DNA from: Symbiodinium natans
Taxonomy: Eukaryota > Sar > Dinophyceae > Suessiales > Symbiodiniaceae
Direction of reading: 5' to 3'
Length of the DNA stretch: 33,986 bases
Assembly: GCA_905221605.1 (NCBI GenBank)
Contig: CAJNDS010000051.1
Location: 65,436 to 99,421, forward strand
Shown: positions 1-9,064 of the stretch, piece by piece
Layout of the letters: each line of letters opens with the position of its first letter
Position numbering within the stretch: the stretch's first letter is position 1
Program-made: the position numbers and the translations under genes
Notes under the pieces: model-generated
The model's input: the letters and a program-made list of their open reading frames with translations, nothing else
The model's database searches: none
Told to the model about the DNA's origin: nothing

Positions 1-148
1 AAACCCTAAACCCATAACCCTAAACCCGAAACCCTAAACCCTAAACCCTAAACCCTAAACCCTAAACCCTAAACCCTAAACCCTAAACCCTAAACCCTAA
101 ACCCTAAACCCTAAACCCTAAACCCTAAACCCTAAACCCTAAACCCAG
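1..148. repeat. CCCTAAA array, 3' arm of an intron
   Basis: About 20 near-perfect CCCTAAA units ending in aaacccag, which serves as splice acceptor for the first exon. A true chromosome end is unlikely, because coding-like sequence and inverted arrays follow directly. Confidence 0.85.
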
Positions 149-281
149 CCTGTGCGTCGCCAAGGAGGAGTACCAGAAGGCCCATGGCCTCTACGCCGCC
201 ACGGTGGGGCGCTCCAGCCCCCTTTTCTGCGGCGCGGCCGAAGGACTCGCCAAGGCTCTGCTCAAGGAGCCGGTGGTGTGG
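149..281 (+). CDS. Exon L1
   Basis: Acceptor aaacccag. The frame from 150 reads LCVAKEEYQKAHGLYAATVG and ends AEGLAKALLKEPVVW, with mostly G/C third positions. Alternating Ala/Lys/Leu suggests a helix. The donor lies in the first repeat unit (tgg, then ggtttaggg). Out 0 if a GG donor is used. Earlier exons lie left of the window. Confidence 0.6.
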
Positions 282-807
282 GGTTTAGGGTTTAGGGTTT
301 AGGGTTTAGGGTTTAGGGTTTAGGGTTTAGGGTTTCGGGTTTGGGGTTTAGGGTTTAGGGTTTAGGGTTTAGGGCTTAGGGTTTAGGGATTAGGGTTTAG
401 GGTTGAGGGTTTAGATTTAGGATGTAGTGGCTTAGGGTTTTACATAGGGCTTTAGGGTTTAGCGTTTTAAGGTTTTAGGGCTTTAGGGTTTTAGGGTTTC
501 AGGGTTTCAGGGTTTTAAGGTTTTAGGGTTTTAGGGTTCTAGGGTTTTCGAGTTTTTCGGGTTTTAGGGTTTCAGAATTTTAGGGTTTTAGTTTTTTTTT
601 TTTTTTTTTTTTCAAAATTTTGGGGTTTCAGGTTTTAGGGTTTCAGGGTTTAGGGTGTTAGGGTTTCAGGGTTTAGGGTGTTAGGGTTTTGGGGGTTTAG
701 GGGTTTAGGGTTTTAGGGTTTTAGGCTTTTTGGGCATTGCGACTTGTAACTGGTATTTGAGTTGTTTTGAGTTTGCTGTGCAGAGCTTTAACTACGTAAC
801 ATGCGTG

Positions 808-836
808 TATGTGTGTGTATATATGTGTGTGTGTGT

Positions 837-925
<89 letters not shown>

Positions 926-936
926 TGTGTGTGTGT
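808..936. repeat. (GT)n microsatellite
   Basis: About 60 GT units with a few TATG interruptions, inside a long intron. Confidence 0.95.
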
Positions 937-1189
937 TTTCGGCTGGTGGTTCGGATTCCGGAGTTAGGGTTTAGGCTGTTTCGTTGTTTCCTTCTTATCG
1001 CCCGAATGTCTTTTTTTGGATAAGGTTCCCTTCTGAGACCATGGAATGATATTCCTGAGACCCTAGACCCTCAACCCTAGACCCTGAACCCTCAACCCTG
1101 AACCCTCAACCCTGAACCCTGAACCCTCAAGCCTCCCCTAAACCCGAAACCCGAAACCCGAAACCCGAAACCCTAAACCCTAAACCCTA

Positions 1190-1374
1190 AACCCTATAAA
1201 CCCTATAAACCCTATAAACCCTATAAACCCTATAAACCCTATAAACCCTATAAACCCTATAAACCCTATAGACCCTATAAACCCTATAAACCCTATAAAC
1301 CCTATAAACCCTATAAACCCTATAAACCCTATAAACCCTATAAACCCTATAAACCCTATAAACCCTATAAACCC
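1190..1374. repeat. CCCTATAAA variant array
   Basis: About 20 copies of the 9-mer CCCTATAAA, one with a single change (CCCTATAGA near 1266). It is flanked by plain CCCTAAA, so a variant 'TA' insertion has been locally homogenised. Confidence 0.95.
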
Positions 1375-1413
1375 TCAACCCTAAACCCTAAACCCTAAAC
1401 CCTAAACCCGTAG

Positions 1414-1479
1414 GCAAAGAGAGCCCCTGAAGGAGAGGCAGCACGACCGAGCCTTCCAGGCGCCAGCTCCCACGAGTGC
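1414..1479 (+). CDS. Exon L2 (weak)
   Basis: Acceptor cccgtag. In 0 reads AKRAPEGEAARPSLPGASSH. A second frame is also open, so the frame rests on phase with L1 and L3. The donor is unclear (gggtcagagtttaggg). Confidence 0.35.
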
Positions 1480-1610
1480 GGGTCAGAGTTTAGGGGGTCC
1501 TGCCGGTTTGTGGGCTCAGGAACCCCAAGCCCTAAACCCTAAACCCCAAGCCCTAAACCCTAAACCCTAAACCCTAAACCCTAAACCCTAAACCCTAAAC
1601 CCTCCGCCAG

Positions 1611-1707
1611 GCCTTGCGGGAGGCCTTCGAGGTCCATGCGAGGTGCGACTCGGTGCATCCAACGCCGCTCTTTGAGTGCCTTGAGATGGCCATGGAGACC
1701 CGGCTTG
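1611..1707 (+). CDS. Exon L3
   Basis: Acceptor ccctccgccag. In 0 reads ALREAFEVHARCDSVHPTPL then ECLEMAMETRL, with strong coding character. The donor merges with the G arm (cttg, then gggtttagg). Confidence 0.6.
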
Positions 1708-2151
1708 GGGTTTAGGTTTAGGGTTTAGGGTTTAGGGTTTAGGGTTTAGGGTTTAGGGTTTAGGGTTTAGGGTTTAGGGTTTAGGGTTTAGGGTTAGGGT
1801 TCAGGGTTCAGGGTTCAGGTTTCAGGGTTCAGGGTGTAGGGCCGAGGGTTTAAGGCTGAGCGTTCAGGGTTTAGGGCGTTTGGGCGGTTTAGGGGGTTCA
1901 CGGGCTTGGTGGTTTAGGGCGTTTAGGGGGTTTAGGGGGCTTAAAGGGAGGTACCAGCCTCATTCCTAAACCCTAAACCCTAAACCCTAAACCCTAAACC
2001 CTAAACCCTAAACCCTAAACCCTAAACCCTAAACCCTAAACCCTAAACCCTAAACCCTAAACCCTAAACCCTAAACCCTAAACCCTAAACCCTAAACCCT
2101 AAACCCTAAACCCTAAACCCTAAACCCTAAACCCTAAACCCTAAACCCAAG
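1708..2151. other. Intron with complementary telomeric arms
   Basis: A G arm of about 14 TTTAGGG units, a decayed GGGTTCA/TTTAGGGGG middle, then a near-perfect C arm of about 26 CCCTAAA units (1967-2148) ending aaacccaag. This is a clear example of the two-arm intron class. Confidence 0.75.
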
Positions 2152-2282
2152 CCGAGGACATACATGACCAGTCTCCTGGGGTGGACCTGGCATCCTTGCG
2201 CTCGCCCATCGAAGACGCGATGCGGAATCTGGAGAGCAGAGGCCAGGACAAGGATGGGACCCTTGGGTTGCGCCAGCACAAG
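2152..2282 (+). CDS. Exon L4
   Basis: Acceptor cccaag. In 2, then EDIHDQSPGVDLASLRSPIE and a charged stretch ending LRQHK at donor gtgataggg. Out 0. Its last 19 bases recur exactly 100 bp downstream (2362-2380). Confidence 0.6.
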
Positions 2283-2803
2283 GTGATAGGGTTTAGGGCT
2301 TAGGGCTTAGGGCTTAGGGTTTAGGGTTTAGGGTTTAGGGTTCAGGGTTCAGGGTTTAGGGCTTGGGTTGCGCCAGCACAGGGCTGAGGGGTTGAAAGGC
2401 TTTTAGGGTTTGGGGCTTAGGGATTAGGGTTTAGGGTTTAGGGCTTCAGGTTTTCTAGAGCTTAGGGCAGGTTATGGTTTTCTCAGGGTGTAGATATGGG
2501 GTTGTAAGGGGTGGACGGCACGCAGGGCTTATAGGGCTTATTTGGCTCGAACCCAACGAGCCCCATACCCCTTAATTCAGTTCATGAGGATCCTTGATAT
2601 GTGATTTAAGGTATATTCCTGAGTTAAGGGGTGCGTTGGGCTCTTCGGGAAAGTGCTTCATGGGGCTTGAGAGACGGCGCCGACATTCTATAGGAGATTT
2701 GGGGCCCGGTCCTGGAGCATCCTGATCCCAACCCTAAAGCCGAAAGCCCTTTGGGCCCTAAGCCCCAAGGAGTTTCTAAACCCTAAACCCTAAACCCTAA
2801 ACC

Positions 2804-2835
<32 letters not shown>

Positions 2836-2858
2836 ACCCTAAACCCCAAACCCCCAAG
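2283..2858. other. Intron with G arm, family B hairpin and C arm
   Basis: A TTTAGGG arm, a duplicated exon tail at 2362-2380, a family B inverted repeat at 2552-2650, then a short CCCTAAA/CCCTCAA arm ending cccccaag. No exon seen inside. Confidence 0.6.
2552..2650. repeat. Family B inverted repeat, copy 1
   Basis: The left arm cccaacgagccccatacccc with ttaattcag pairs imperfectly with the right arm tgagttaaggggtgcgttgg plus gctcttcggg. The loop holds gaggatccttgatat and aggtatattcct, shared with the copy at 4537. Confidence 0.6.
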
Positions 2859-2991
2859 GAATGCCGGGCTGGTGATGAGCCGCGCGGGGAAGCTCCTCCT
2901 CCGCGCGGGGGGCGCCCGCGAGGAGGCCTACGCGCTGCAGCTCCTGCGCCGGGGGAGGCCGCTGATCCAAGAGGCCGCTGGAGCCATTTGA
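2859..2991 (+). CDS. Exon L5, possible gene end
   Basis: The frame from 2860 is almost all G/C at third positions and reads NAGLVMSRAGKLLLRAGGAR then LQLLRRGRPLIQEAAGAI, followed by TGA at 2989-2991. Strict GT-AG splicing from L4 gives a different, Arg/Pro-rich frame that runs in phase to L6 and L7. So either a gene ends here, or the phase call is off by one. Confidence 0.45.
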
Positions 2992-3002
2992 GTGCATGCT
3001 TT

Positions 3003-3215
3003 TGGTTTTATGTTTGTATATATATATGTATTTATATTTATATTTATATTGCATTTATATTTATTTTTACATTTACATGTATATTTATATTTATATTTAT
3101 ATTTATATGCATATATTTCATTTTTTATTTATTTAGTTATTTATAGACGCATTTGTATATGTATACTGATGTGTGTCTGTGTCTGTATATATACATATAT
3201 ATATATGCAAGCATA
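3003..3215. repeat. AT-rich TTTATA tract
   Basis: An irregular (TTTATA)n and (TA)n stretch in a non-telomeric intron that ends ttctctttgtag. Confidence 0.85.
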
Positions 3216-3267
3216 AGAGTATATTGGTTCATTTACTTATACGGATATATACATGTTCTCTTTGTAG

Positions 3268-3303
3268 AGTGTAGAAGAGCTCCTGAAGGAGAGTTGGGGG
3301 CGG
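3268..3303 (+). CDS. Exon L6 (short)
   Basis: Acceptor ttctctttgtag; donor gtgaaggg. One frame reads SVEELLKESWGR. The phase-consistent frame reads CRRAPEGELGAG and runs into L7. The frame is unresolved. Confidence 0.4.
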
Positions 3304-3351
3304 GTGAAGGGTTAAGGGACCCCAAACCCTAAGCGGAAACATGCCCTTCTT

Positions 3352-3433
3352 CTTAGTAGGGAATGAGGGAAGTGCCTACATATACCCTCCAAGGGATCAT
3401 ATAGCGATTCCCTCATTCCCTACTAAGAACCAG
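3352..3433. repeat. Family A hairpin intron element, copy 1
   Basis: A perfect 19-nt inverted repeat: left arm cttagtagggaatgaggga at 3352-3370, right arm at 3409-3427. The sequence just after the right arm, gaaccag, supplies the splice acceptor for L7. Confidence 0.85.
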
Positions 3434-3573
3434 CCAGACATCGCATCGCCCCGGAGGCACACGATGCCGAGGAGGCAAACCTCGCGCACGAACTGCTGGA
3501 GGCTACGAAGTCCTGTTGCCTTTTTTTCGTTGTAGACATCTTCCTACAACTTTGCCAAGACCCACAGGGGCTT
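3434..3573 (+). CDS. Exon L7
   Basis: Acceptor aagaaccag from element A. In 2, then RHRIAPEAHDAEEANLAHEL, then ATKSCCLFFVVDIFLQLCQD, ending PQGL. A charged helix precedes a hydrophobic stretch that might be a membrane segment. The donor merges with gggtttaggg. Confidence 0.6.
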
Positions 3574-3679
3574 GGGTTTAGGGTGTAGGGTTTAGGGTTT
3601 AGGGTTCAGGGTTCAGGGTTTTGGGGTTTAGGGTTTCATGCTTAGGGTTTAGGGTTTAGGGTTGGGGTTTAGGGTTTAG

Positions 3680-3795
3680 GGCCCCAAGCTCTTCTCAACA
3701 GATGCTTATCTTGCCGACGAGGTGGACCTCCTGGTGCAGAAGAGCACCTCAAGTGCAGCTGAGAAGCCTGAGCTTCAGGGTTCGGGGCTCGCTCT
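3680..3795 (+). CDS. Exon L8
   Basis: The acceptor is the repeat itself (gggtttag). Joined to L7 it reads GPKLFSTDAYLADEVDLLVQ then KSTSSAAEKPELQGSGLAL. Donor gtagggt. The upstream intron (3574-3679) is TTTAGGG-type repeat only, with no C arm. Confidence 0.6.
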
Positions 3796-4699
3796 GTAGG
3801 GTCTCAGGGCGGTGTAGGGTTTAGGGTTTTTTAGGGTTTAGAGTTTAGGGTTTTTAGGGTTTAGGGCTTCAGGGTTTAGGGTTCAGGACTTAGGGTTAGT
3901 GCAGGGGGTTTAGGGTTTAGGGTTTAGGGTTGATGCTGTCTGGTTGGTTTCAGGTTTGAGGGTTTTTTGGTGCTTAGTTATCAGCCCGAAGCTCTAGGCT
4001 TTGAGCCCCATCCCTGAGAGCGCGCGCACAGTGACGGTGAGCAGCAAGCCAGAGCGGCAAAAGAGTCTGATGTTGTCACAGGTGTCCCAAACCCGCCCTC
4101 CAGTTGTTGGGGTTTTGGGTTTTTTTGGTGTGGGGATGAATTCCTACTGAAATTTTTTTCCCAAGCCCCAGTTGGGGGAGGGGTGGGGGGCGAAGGTTTG
4201 GGGAAGGGGTGCTTGTGGTTGTCTGGAATATGTCTTACATTACATCTAGGATCCACTGCAGGCCTTGTATGGCACGTTTTTTTTTTTTTTAGGGTTTAGG
4301 GCTTGGAGCACCAAAGTTGTCACGTCAGACTGTGACCCGGACCCTAAACCCGACACCTTCCTAAACCCGATACCTTAAACCCTAAACCCTGAAACCTGAA
4401 CCCTGAACCCTCAACCGGGGGGATTTGGGTTGCCTTGGAGACACGCAGTTTTGGTTGAAGGCGGACTGGAGGGACGGCTCTGAATACCTTCTTTTGAGGG
4501 GTATAGCACTACTCCCGCATATGCCCTTTATAGTCCTTCCCCAAAGAGCCCAATACCCCTTAATTTGGGAATATACCTGAATGTATATAAGGATCCTTAG
4601 CATGATTCAAGGTGCATTCCTTAATTAAGGGGTCTTGGGCTCTTTGGGTAAGTGTAGCCCCAAACTCATCCTTATACAAAGCCCTCCCTGGATTTTCAG
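3796..4699. other. Intron: decayed G arm, unique part, family B copy
   Basis: Decayed TTTAGGG to 3935, a unique stretch to 4280, a T tract, a short decayed C arm near 4370-4410, and family B copy 2 at 4537-4651. Ends gattttcag. I see no supported exon in the unique part; open frames on either strand there lack good splice sites. Confidence 0.5.
4537..4651. repeat. Family B inverted repeat, copy 2
   Basis: The left arm ccttccccaaagagcccaat with accccttaatt pairs with the right arm aattaaggggtcttgggctc plus tttgggtaag. The centre aaggatccttagcatgattc matches copy 1 in layout. Confidence 0.65.
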
Positions 4700-4800
4700 A
4701 AGCGGACAAACACCACCCAAAACTCTCGAAAGCAGCAGTTCAAAGCAGGATGAGATGGAGAGGAGAGAGGCGGAGAAGATGCCCCTCGGCGTGAGAAGAC
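4700..4800 (+). CDS. Exon L9
   Basis: Acceptor gattttcag. In 1, then SGQTPPKTLESSSSKQDEME and RREAEKMPLGVRR. Donor gttttaggg. Phase fits L8. A Ser/charged, probably disordered segment. Confidence 0.65.
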
Positions 4801-5301
4801 GTTTTAGGGTTTAGGGTTTAGGGTTTATAGGGTTATAGGGTTATAGGGTTTAGGGTTAGGGTTTAGGGTTTAGGGTTTAGGGTTTAGGGTTTAGGGTTTA
4901 GGGTTTAGGGTTTAGGGTTTAGGGTTTAGGGTTTAGGGTTTAGGGTTTAGGGTTTAGGGTTTGACTCGCCGCTCTTTGGGTTCTAGGTATGGAGGGTCTA
5001 AGTCCGCGAGGTTTCAAGTTGTCTTCCCTACGCAAGTACTTAGTAGTGACTGTGTGCATGCAAGTATCCCTAAACCCTAAACCCTAAACCTTAAACCCTT
5101 AAACCCTTAAACCCTTAAACCCTTAAACCCTTAAACCCTTAAACCCTGAAACCCTTAAACCCTTAAACCCTTAAACCCTTAATCCCTTAAACCCTTAAAC
5201 CCTTAAACCCTTAAACCCTTAAACCCTTAAACCCTTAAACCCTTAAACCCTAAACCCTAAACCCTAACCCGAAACCCTAAACCCTAAACCCTAAACCGTA
5301 G
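4801..5301. other. Intron with complementary arms; CCCTTAAA array
   Basis: About 20 TTTAGGG units (4801-4963), a roughly 100-bp unique spacer, then CCCTTAAA units (about 5086-5248) and CCCTAAA ending ccgtag. Confidence 0.7.
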
Positions 5302-5329
5302 TAGTTCTTATTGTGTTGGGCCCGAAGAG
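5302..5329 (+). CDS. Exon L10 (28-nt microexon)
   Basis: Acceptor ccgtag; GC donor gcaacccc-like (gcaaccctc). In 2 / out 2 reads VLIVLGPK and links L9 to L11 in phase. It is weak because of its size. Confidence 0.35.
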
Positions 5330-5494
5330 GCAACCCTCAAGCCTCAAGCCTCAGCCCTAAACCCTAAACCCTAAACCCCAAACCCTAAACCCTAAACACT
5401 CAACCCTAAACCCTCAATCCTAAACCCTAAACCCTAAACCCTAAACCCTAAACCCTAAACCCGAAAACCCTATGCGCTAAGCCCTGACCCTAAG

Positions 5495-5577
5495 CAGTGG
5501 ATGCTCGGCTCGCAACTCAGCCAAGGAGAAACAAAGAGGAGATGACACGAAGCGCACTCCTCGGAGCATTTTTTCGC
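5495..5577 (+). CDS. Exon L11
   Basis: Acceptor accctaag; donor gtctaaaggg. In 1, out 1 reads SGCSARNSAKEKQRGDDTKR then TPRSIFS. Basic and polar. Confidence 0.5.
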
Positions 5578-5655
5578 GTCTAAAGGGACCCTAAGCCCGA
5601 AAAACCCTAAACCCTAAACCCTAAACCCTAAACCCTAAATCCCCAAGCCCTGTAG

Positions 5656-5763
5656 CTTCATTGCGGGGGCCAGAGTGTAGAGCTTTAAGTCAGGGGAGCA
5701 TCCTTTTCATGGATGCTCCCATGCCATTTGGGCTTGTTGGCACCTTAGCCCTCCAAACAAGGG
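5656..5763 (+). CDS. Exon L12
   Basis: Acceptor ccctgtag; donor gtttaattaggg. In 2, out 1 reads SLRGPECRALSQGSILFMDA then PMPFGLVGTLALQTR. The only frame open throughout. Confidence 0.65.
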
Positions 5764-6130
5764 GTTTAATTAGGGTTTAGGGTTTAGGGTTTAGGGTTTA
5801 GGGTTTAGGGTTTAGGGTTTCGGGTTTAGGGTTTAGGGTTTAGGCTTAGGGTTTAGCGCCCTGTTTGTAAGCCTTAGTAAGTCGGGTTATGGGCTTGTTA
5901 CAGGGCTTCTAGGGGATGGTTAAGTAGACTTGCTATGTCAAAAGAGCTTCCAAGTACAATGGTCTGACGGTCGTAGGATCCACATTTTGGAGGGGCCATT
6001 TTTGCAACAGCCCTAAACCCTAAACCCTATTCCCTATTCCCTATACCCTAAACCCTAAACCCTAAACCCTAAACCCTAAACCCTAAACCCTAAACCCTAA
6101 TCCCTAAACCCTAAACCCTAAACCCAACAG
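5764..6130. other. Intron with complementary telomeric arms
   Basis: A G arm of about 10 units, a unique spacer of about 160 bp, then a C arm with CCCTATTCC variants ending acccaacag. No exon supported in the spacer. Confidence 0.65.
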
Positions 6131-6192
6131 CACTGCTCAGATTGCTCGCAGCTGCTCACCAGAAGCCCCGAATCACCTACAGGATTCTTGGA
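6131..6192 (+). CDS. Exon L13
   Basis: Acceptor aacccaacag. In 2 reads LLRLLAAAHQKPRITYRILG. The donor is probably GC (gga, then gcccaagccc). The following intron is C arm only. Confidence 0.5.
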
Positions 6193-6418
6193 GCCCAAGC
6201 CCTATTATAAGCCCTAATCCCTGAGGCCTATACCCTAAAGACTAAACCCTAAGCCCTAAACCCTAAACCCTAAACCCTAAACCCCAAACCCTAAACCCTA
6301 AACCCTAAACCCTAAACCCTAAACCCTAAACCCTAAACCCTAAACCCTAAACCCTAGCCCTAAACCCTAAACCGAACACCCTCAAGCCAAAGCCCGACAC
6401 TCCGCCAAAATGGGCGAG

Positions 6419-6484
6419 CCCAAGTTTCCTCCCCCAGGCTGGAGGTCCATCCTGCGAGCCGGGAGCCGAATTTTTGGGGGGGCG
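6419..6484 (+). CDS. Exon L14
   Basis: The frame reads PKFPPPGWRSILRAGSRIFG, possibly extended upstream as HSAKMGE. Candidate acceptors are gggcgag or cctcccccag. The donor merges with ggtttaggg. Confidence 0.5.
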
Positions 6485-7075
6485 GGTTTAGGGTTTAGGG
6501 TTTAGGGTTCAGGGTTCAGGGTTCAGGGTTTAGGGTTTAGGGTTTAGGGTTTAGGGTTTAGGGCAGGTCGGGTGTTGGTGGTGTTGGTTTGTGGGTGTGT
6601 TGGTGTCTTGGAGTGCTGGCGGGTCTCCGTAGCTCTCTGTGGCTCTCTACGTCTCTGTGTGTCTCCGTGTCTCTGTTGTCTGCGTCTCTGCCTTTGTGTG
6701 CCTCTCTGTGTCCGTTTCTCTCGGTCTCTGTGTCTTTTGTATTCTATTCGTGTCAGTCGGGTTAGGTTTGCTTCTCCAAGAGTTTTGGAGTTTGGGGTTC
6801 AGGGTTTAGGGTTCAGGGTTCGCGAGGGCAGTCTTGGTACCTGGATGCCTCCAGGGTTTGCGTGGGGCTCAGTGGGCTTAAACAAAAACCAAAAAACACC
6901 CCAAACAAAACCCCCAAAAATCCTAAAAGCCCTAAAAGCCCTAAGAACCCTAACTAAACGCCCTAAAAGCCCTTAAAGCCCTAGAATCCCTAAAAACCCA
7001 ACGTAACAGAAAGCCCCCAACAAGCCCCGAAAGCCCCGAAAGCCCTAAACGTCCTAAAAGCCCTAAAAGCCTTAG
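6485..7075. other. Intron: G arm, pyrimidine/GT-rich spacer, decayed C arm
   Basis: TTTAGGG and GGGTTCA units, a tctctgtgtctc-type low-complexity stretch (about 6590-6740), then decayed CCCTAAAAG/CCCCAAA repeats ending ccttag. The Cys/Leu-rich open frame at 6572 is low complexity. Confidence 0.6.
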
Positions 7076-7165
7076 GCTGTGAGCCGCGTGCGAACGGTCG
7101 GCGAGTTTTTGCAGGAGGGTGTGAGGAAGGCCTCCAAGCTCCGGCGGTCCCGACGTGCCCGGAGG
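7076..7165 (+). CDS. Exon L15
   Basis: Acceptor aaagccttag; donor gtaaccctaaacc. In 0, out 0 reads AVSRVRTVGEFLQEGVRKAS then KLRRSRRARR. A basic tail, possibly nucleic-acid binding or a nuclear signal. Confidence 0.65.
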
Positions 7166-7297
7166 GTAACCCTAAACCCTAAACCCTTAACCCTAAACCC
7201 TAAACCTTACACCCTACGATTTAGGGTTTCAGATTGAGGGTGTAGGGTTTATGAGTTCGGGTTTGGGATTTAGGGTGCAGGGTTTATGGTTACGTAG
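7166..7297. other. Intron with arms in reverse order
   Basis: Starts gtaaccctaaaccc (C arm) and ends in TTTAGGG-like repeat followed by gttacgtag. The arms are still complementary but opposite in order to nearly every other intron here. Confidence 0.6.
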
Positions 7298-7334
7298 GTC
7301 CTTCAGATTCCTCTGCGTGATCTGAGTTCTATAC
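7298..7334 (+). CDS. Exon L16 (short)
   Basis: Acceptor gttacgtag; donor gtacctc. In 0, out 1 reads VLQIPLRDLSSI. A longer frame (FYTYLKDSMLDTMLLK) starting near 7329 is an alternative exon. Confidence 0.4.
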
Positions 7335-7376
7335 GTACCTCAAAGACTCCATGCTAGACACCATGCTGCTTAAGTA

Positions 7377-7472
7377 GGGCTGGTTCTTTTTAGGGAATAG
7401 GGTTTAGGGTTTAGGGTTGAGGATCTTAAAGGGTAGATATAGGTGCTTCCCTCATTCGCTACTAAGAACCAG
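7377..7472. repeat. Family A hairpin intron element, copy 2
   Basis: The left arm ggctggttctttttagggaa and right arm ttccctcattcgctactaag plus aaccag are imperfect inverses. The interior has TTTAGGG units, so a telomeric array sits inside a hairpin element. aaccag is the acceptor for L17. Confidence 0.75.
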
Positions 7473-7508
7473 GAAGCAGTAGCCCTCTGGGCCGGGTGGG
7501 CCTTTCAG
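7473..7508 (+). CDS. Exon L17 (short)
   Basis: Acceptor gaaccag; donor gtgtggggg. In 2, out 1 reads SSSPLGRVGLS and fits both neighbours. The other frame, EAVALWAGWAFQ, is also open. Confidence 0.4.
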
Positions 7509-7769
7509 GTGTGGGGGCTTAGTGTTCAGGGCTTAGGGCTTGGAGCCTTGAGGAGAATTGGTTGATGGTTGCTTTAGGGTTTAGGGTTTATAATGTTTAG
7601 GTTGAACCCGAAGCTTGAAAGTCGAAAGCTTAAACCTTAAGAGTTATAAGGTTTAGGATCCCGGGGGCGCGTAACTTGAAAAAGGGAAGGCACACCACGT
7701 CACTACGTCGCAAATGCCTAGGGTCTTCACTGTCGTTTTCTGTGAGTGTAAATAAACGGTTCTTTATAG

Positions 7770-7834
7770 ATGTCGGTGTGTGTACATCTGTGGATACCAA
7801 TGAGAAAGGTCCTACCTTCACCAAAGGAGTACCC
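7770..7834 (+). CDS. Exon L18
   Basis: Acceptor ttctttatag; donor gtaaccctgaacc. In 2, out 0 reads VGVCTSVDTNEKGPTFTKGV. The same frame stays open upstream, so an earlier acceptor is possible. Confidence 0.5.
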
Positions 7835-8139
7835 GTAACCCTGAACCCCAAACCCGAAGCTCTGAACCCCAAACCCTAAACCTCAAACCCCAAACCCTAA
7901 AGCCTAAACCCTAAATCCCAAACCCCAAACCCCAAGCGCTAAACCCCAAACCGTACCCTAAAAGTACCCTGAACCCTAAACTAAACTCCGAGCCCTAAAC
8001 CCCAAACCCTAAAAGTGCCCTAAAAGTACCCCAAAACTGCCCTAAAAGTACCCTAAAAGTACCCTAAAACTACCCTAAAACTACCCTAAAACTACCCTAA
8101 AAGTACCCTAAAAGTACCCTAAAAGTGCCCCAAACGTAG
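7835..8139. other. Intron made only of C-type repeats
   Basis: Runs from gtaaccctgaacccc to caaacgtag as CCCCAAA/CCCTAAA units that shift to CCCTAAAAGTA and CCCTAAAACTA 11-mers near 8035-8130. It has no G arm. Confidence 0.75.
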
Positions 8140-8219
8140 GGATTGTTGCCTGGGCAGGTTGTGCCCGACCAGCAGGACATGGCTCTTTCGGGGCTTCGGC
8201 TGCCCTTCGGGGCTGGGCG
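8140..8219 (+). CDS. Exon L19
   Basis: Acceptor caaacgtag; donor gtttcggg. In 0, out 2 reads GLLPGQVVPDQQDMALSGLR then LPFGAG. Confidence 0.6.
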
Positions 8220-8893
8220 GTTTCGGGTTTAGGGTTTCGGGTTTAGGGTTTAGGGTTTAGGGTTTCGGGTTTCGGGTTTAGGGTTTAGGGTTTAGGGTTT
8301 GGGGTTCAGGGTTTAGGGTTCAGGGCTTCTTAGGGTTCATCTGACAGGTTTTGGTTTCAGGGTTTGGGTGGGCTTAGGGTTGATAGGGTTGAGAGGGTTT
8401 GGGGAGGGGTTTAGGGTTCAGGGTTTGGGAGGAGGGGGGCGGGGGTTTCGGGTGCAGGGTTTGGAGGGCTATCAGGACTTAGCATTGTGGGTAAGCTCGA
8501 AGCCCGAAACCCGGCACCCTCTAGCTTTAGGGAGCTGCGATGGCCCTTGCCTCTTAAGGGTAGTTAAAAGGCCCCTTCATAAGGTTCGTTAAAGGGTTCA
8601 CGTATATGAAGGGTATATAAGGGTTCCCCACATAAGAGGCCCATACTAAGGACCATCTAACCACCCTTAGATTATCAAGGACGAAAGGAGGGACCCTTAT
8701 AAGGGACCTTAGGGGTTACGTAGGGGTTATTTGGGGGCTAATGGGGGACTAAGAGATTACCCTAAACCCTAAACCCTAAACCCTAAACCCTAAACCCTAA
8801 ACCCTAAACCCTAAACCCTAAGGGTCCCTTGTAGGGGTCCCTCCTTAGTCCCCTTAGGGTACCTGCGGCACCCCCCGAGAGTTCAGAGTGCAG
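8220..8893. other. Intron: G arm, family F element, C array
   Basis: A TTTAGGG/TTTCGGG arm, then an AT-richer unique part with family F inverted repeats, and at 8760-8819 a perfect CCCTAAA array enclosed by the arms agggacccttataaggga and aagggtcccttgtaggggtc. Ends gagtgcag. Confidence 0.6.
8639..8860. repeat. Family F inverted repeat enclosing a telomeric array
   Basis: agggacccttataagggacc near 8692 pairs with aagggtcccttgtaggggtc near 8820, with (CCCTAAA)8 in the loop. gcccatactaaggaccat at 8639 is, inverted, nearly identical to 13544-13562. Confidence 0.6.
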
Positions 8894-8950
8894 AGCCCCC
8901 CTGAACTTGTTAAGTCCAAGCCCAGGGCCCATTGAGGGCCCCAGCCTTGA
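8894..8950 (+). CDS. Exon L20
   Basis: Acceptor gagtgcag; GC donor gctttaggg. In 1, out 2 reads APLNLLSPSPGPIEGPSL. Phase fits L19 and L21. Confidence 0.55.
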
Positions 8951-9064
8951 GCTTTAGGGTTTAGGGTTTAGGGTTTAGGGTTTGGGGTTTAGGGTTTAGG
9001 GTTTAGGGTTTAGGGTTTGGGGTTTAGGGTTTAGGGTTTAGGGTTTAGGGTTTGGGGTGCTCAG

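Larger units (their letters stand above)
282..1413. other. Intron: G arm, decayed TTTAGGG, GT microsatellite, C arm
   Basis: Begins with six TTTAGGG units, decays into GGGTTTTA/GGGTTTCA variants to about 730, holds a (GT)n tract, then CCCTGAA, CCCGAAA and a long CCCTATAAA array, and ends cccgtag. I see no convincing exon inside. The Cys/Val and Tyr/Arg/Val open frames here are translations of the repeats. Confidence 0.6.

Noticed and set aside
1-148. Chromosome end (true telomere)
   Set aside because: Arrays occur throughout the window in both orientations, and coding-like DNA adjoins both sides, so the left array is interstitial.
730-1023. Cys/Val-rich frames over the GT tract, also at 26558-26866 and the Thr/His frame on its other strand
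   Set aside because: Microsatellite translation without splice or composition support.
1187-1378. Open frame of repeated Tyr-Arg-Val on the minus strand
   Set aside because: It is the translation of the CCCTATAAA 9-mer; the length is a product of the repeat.
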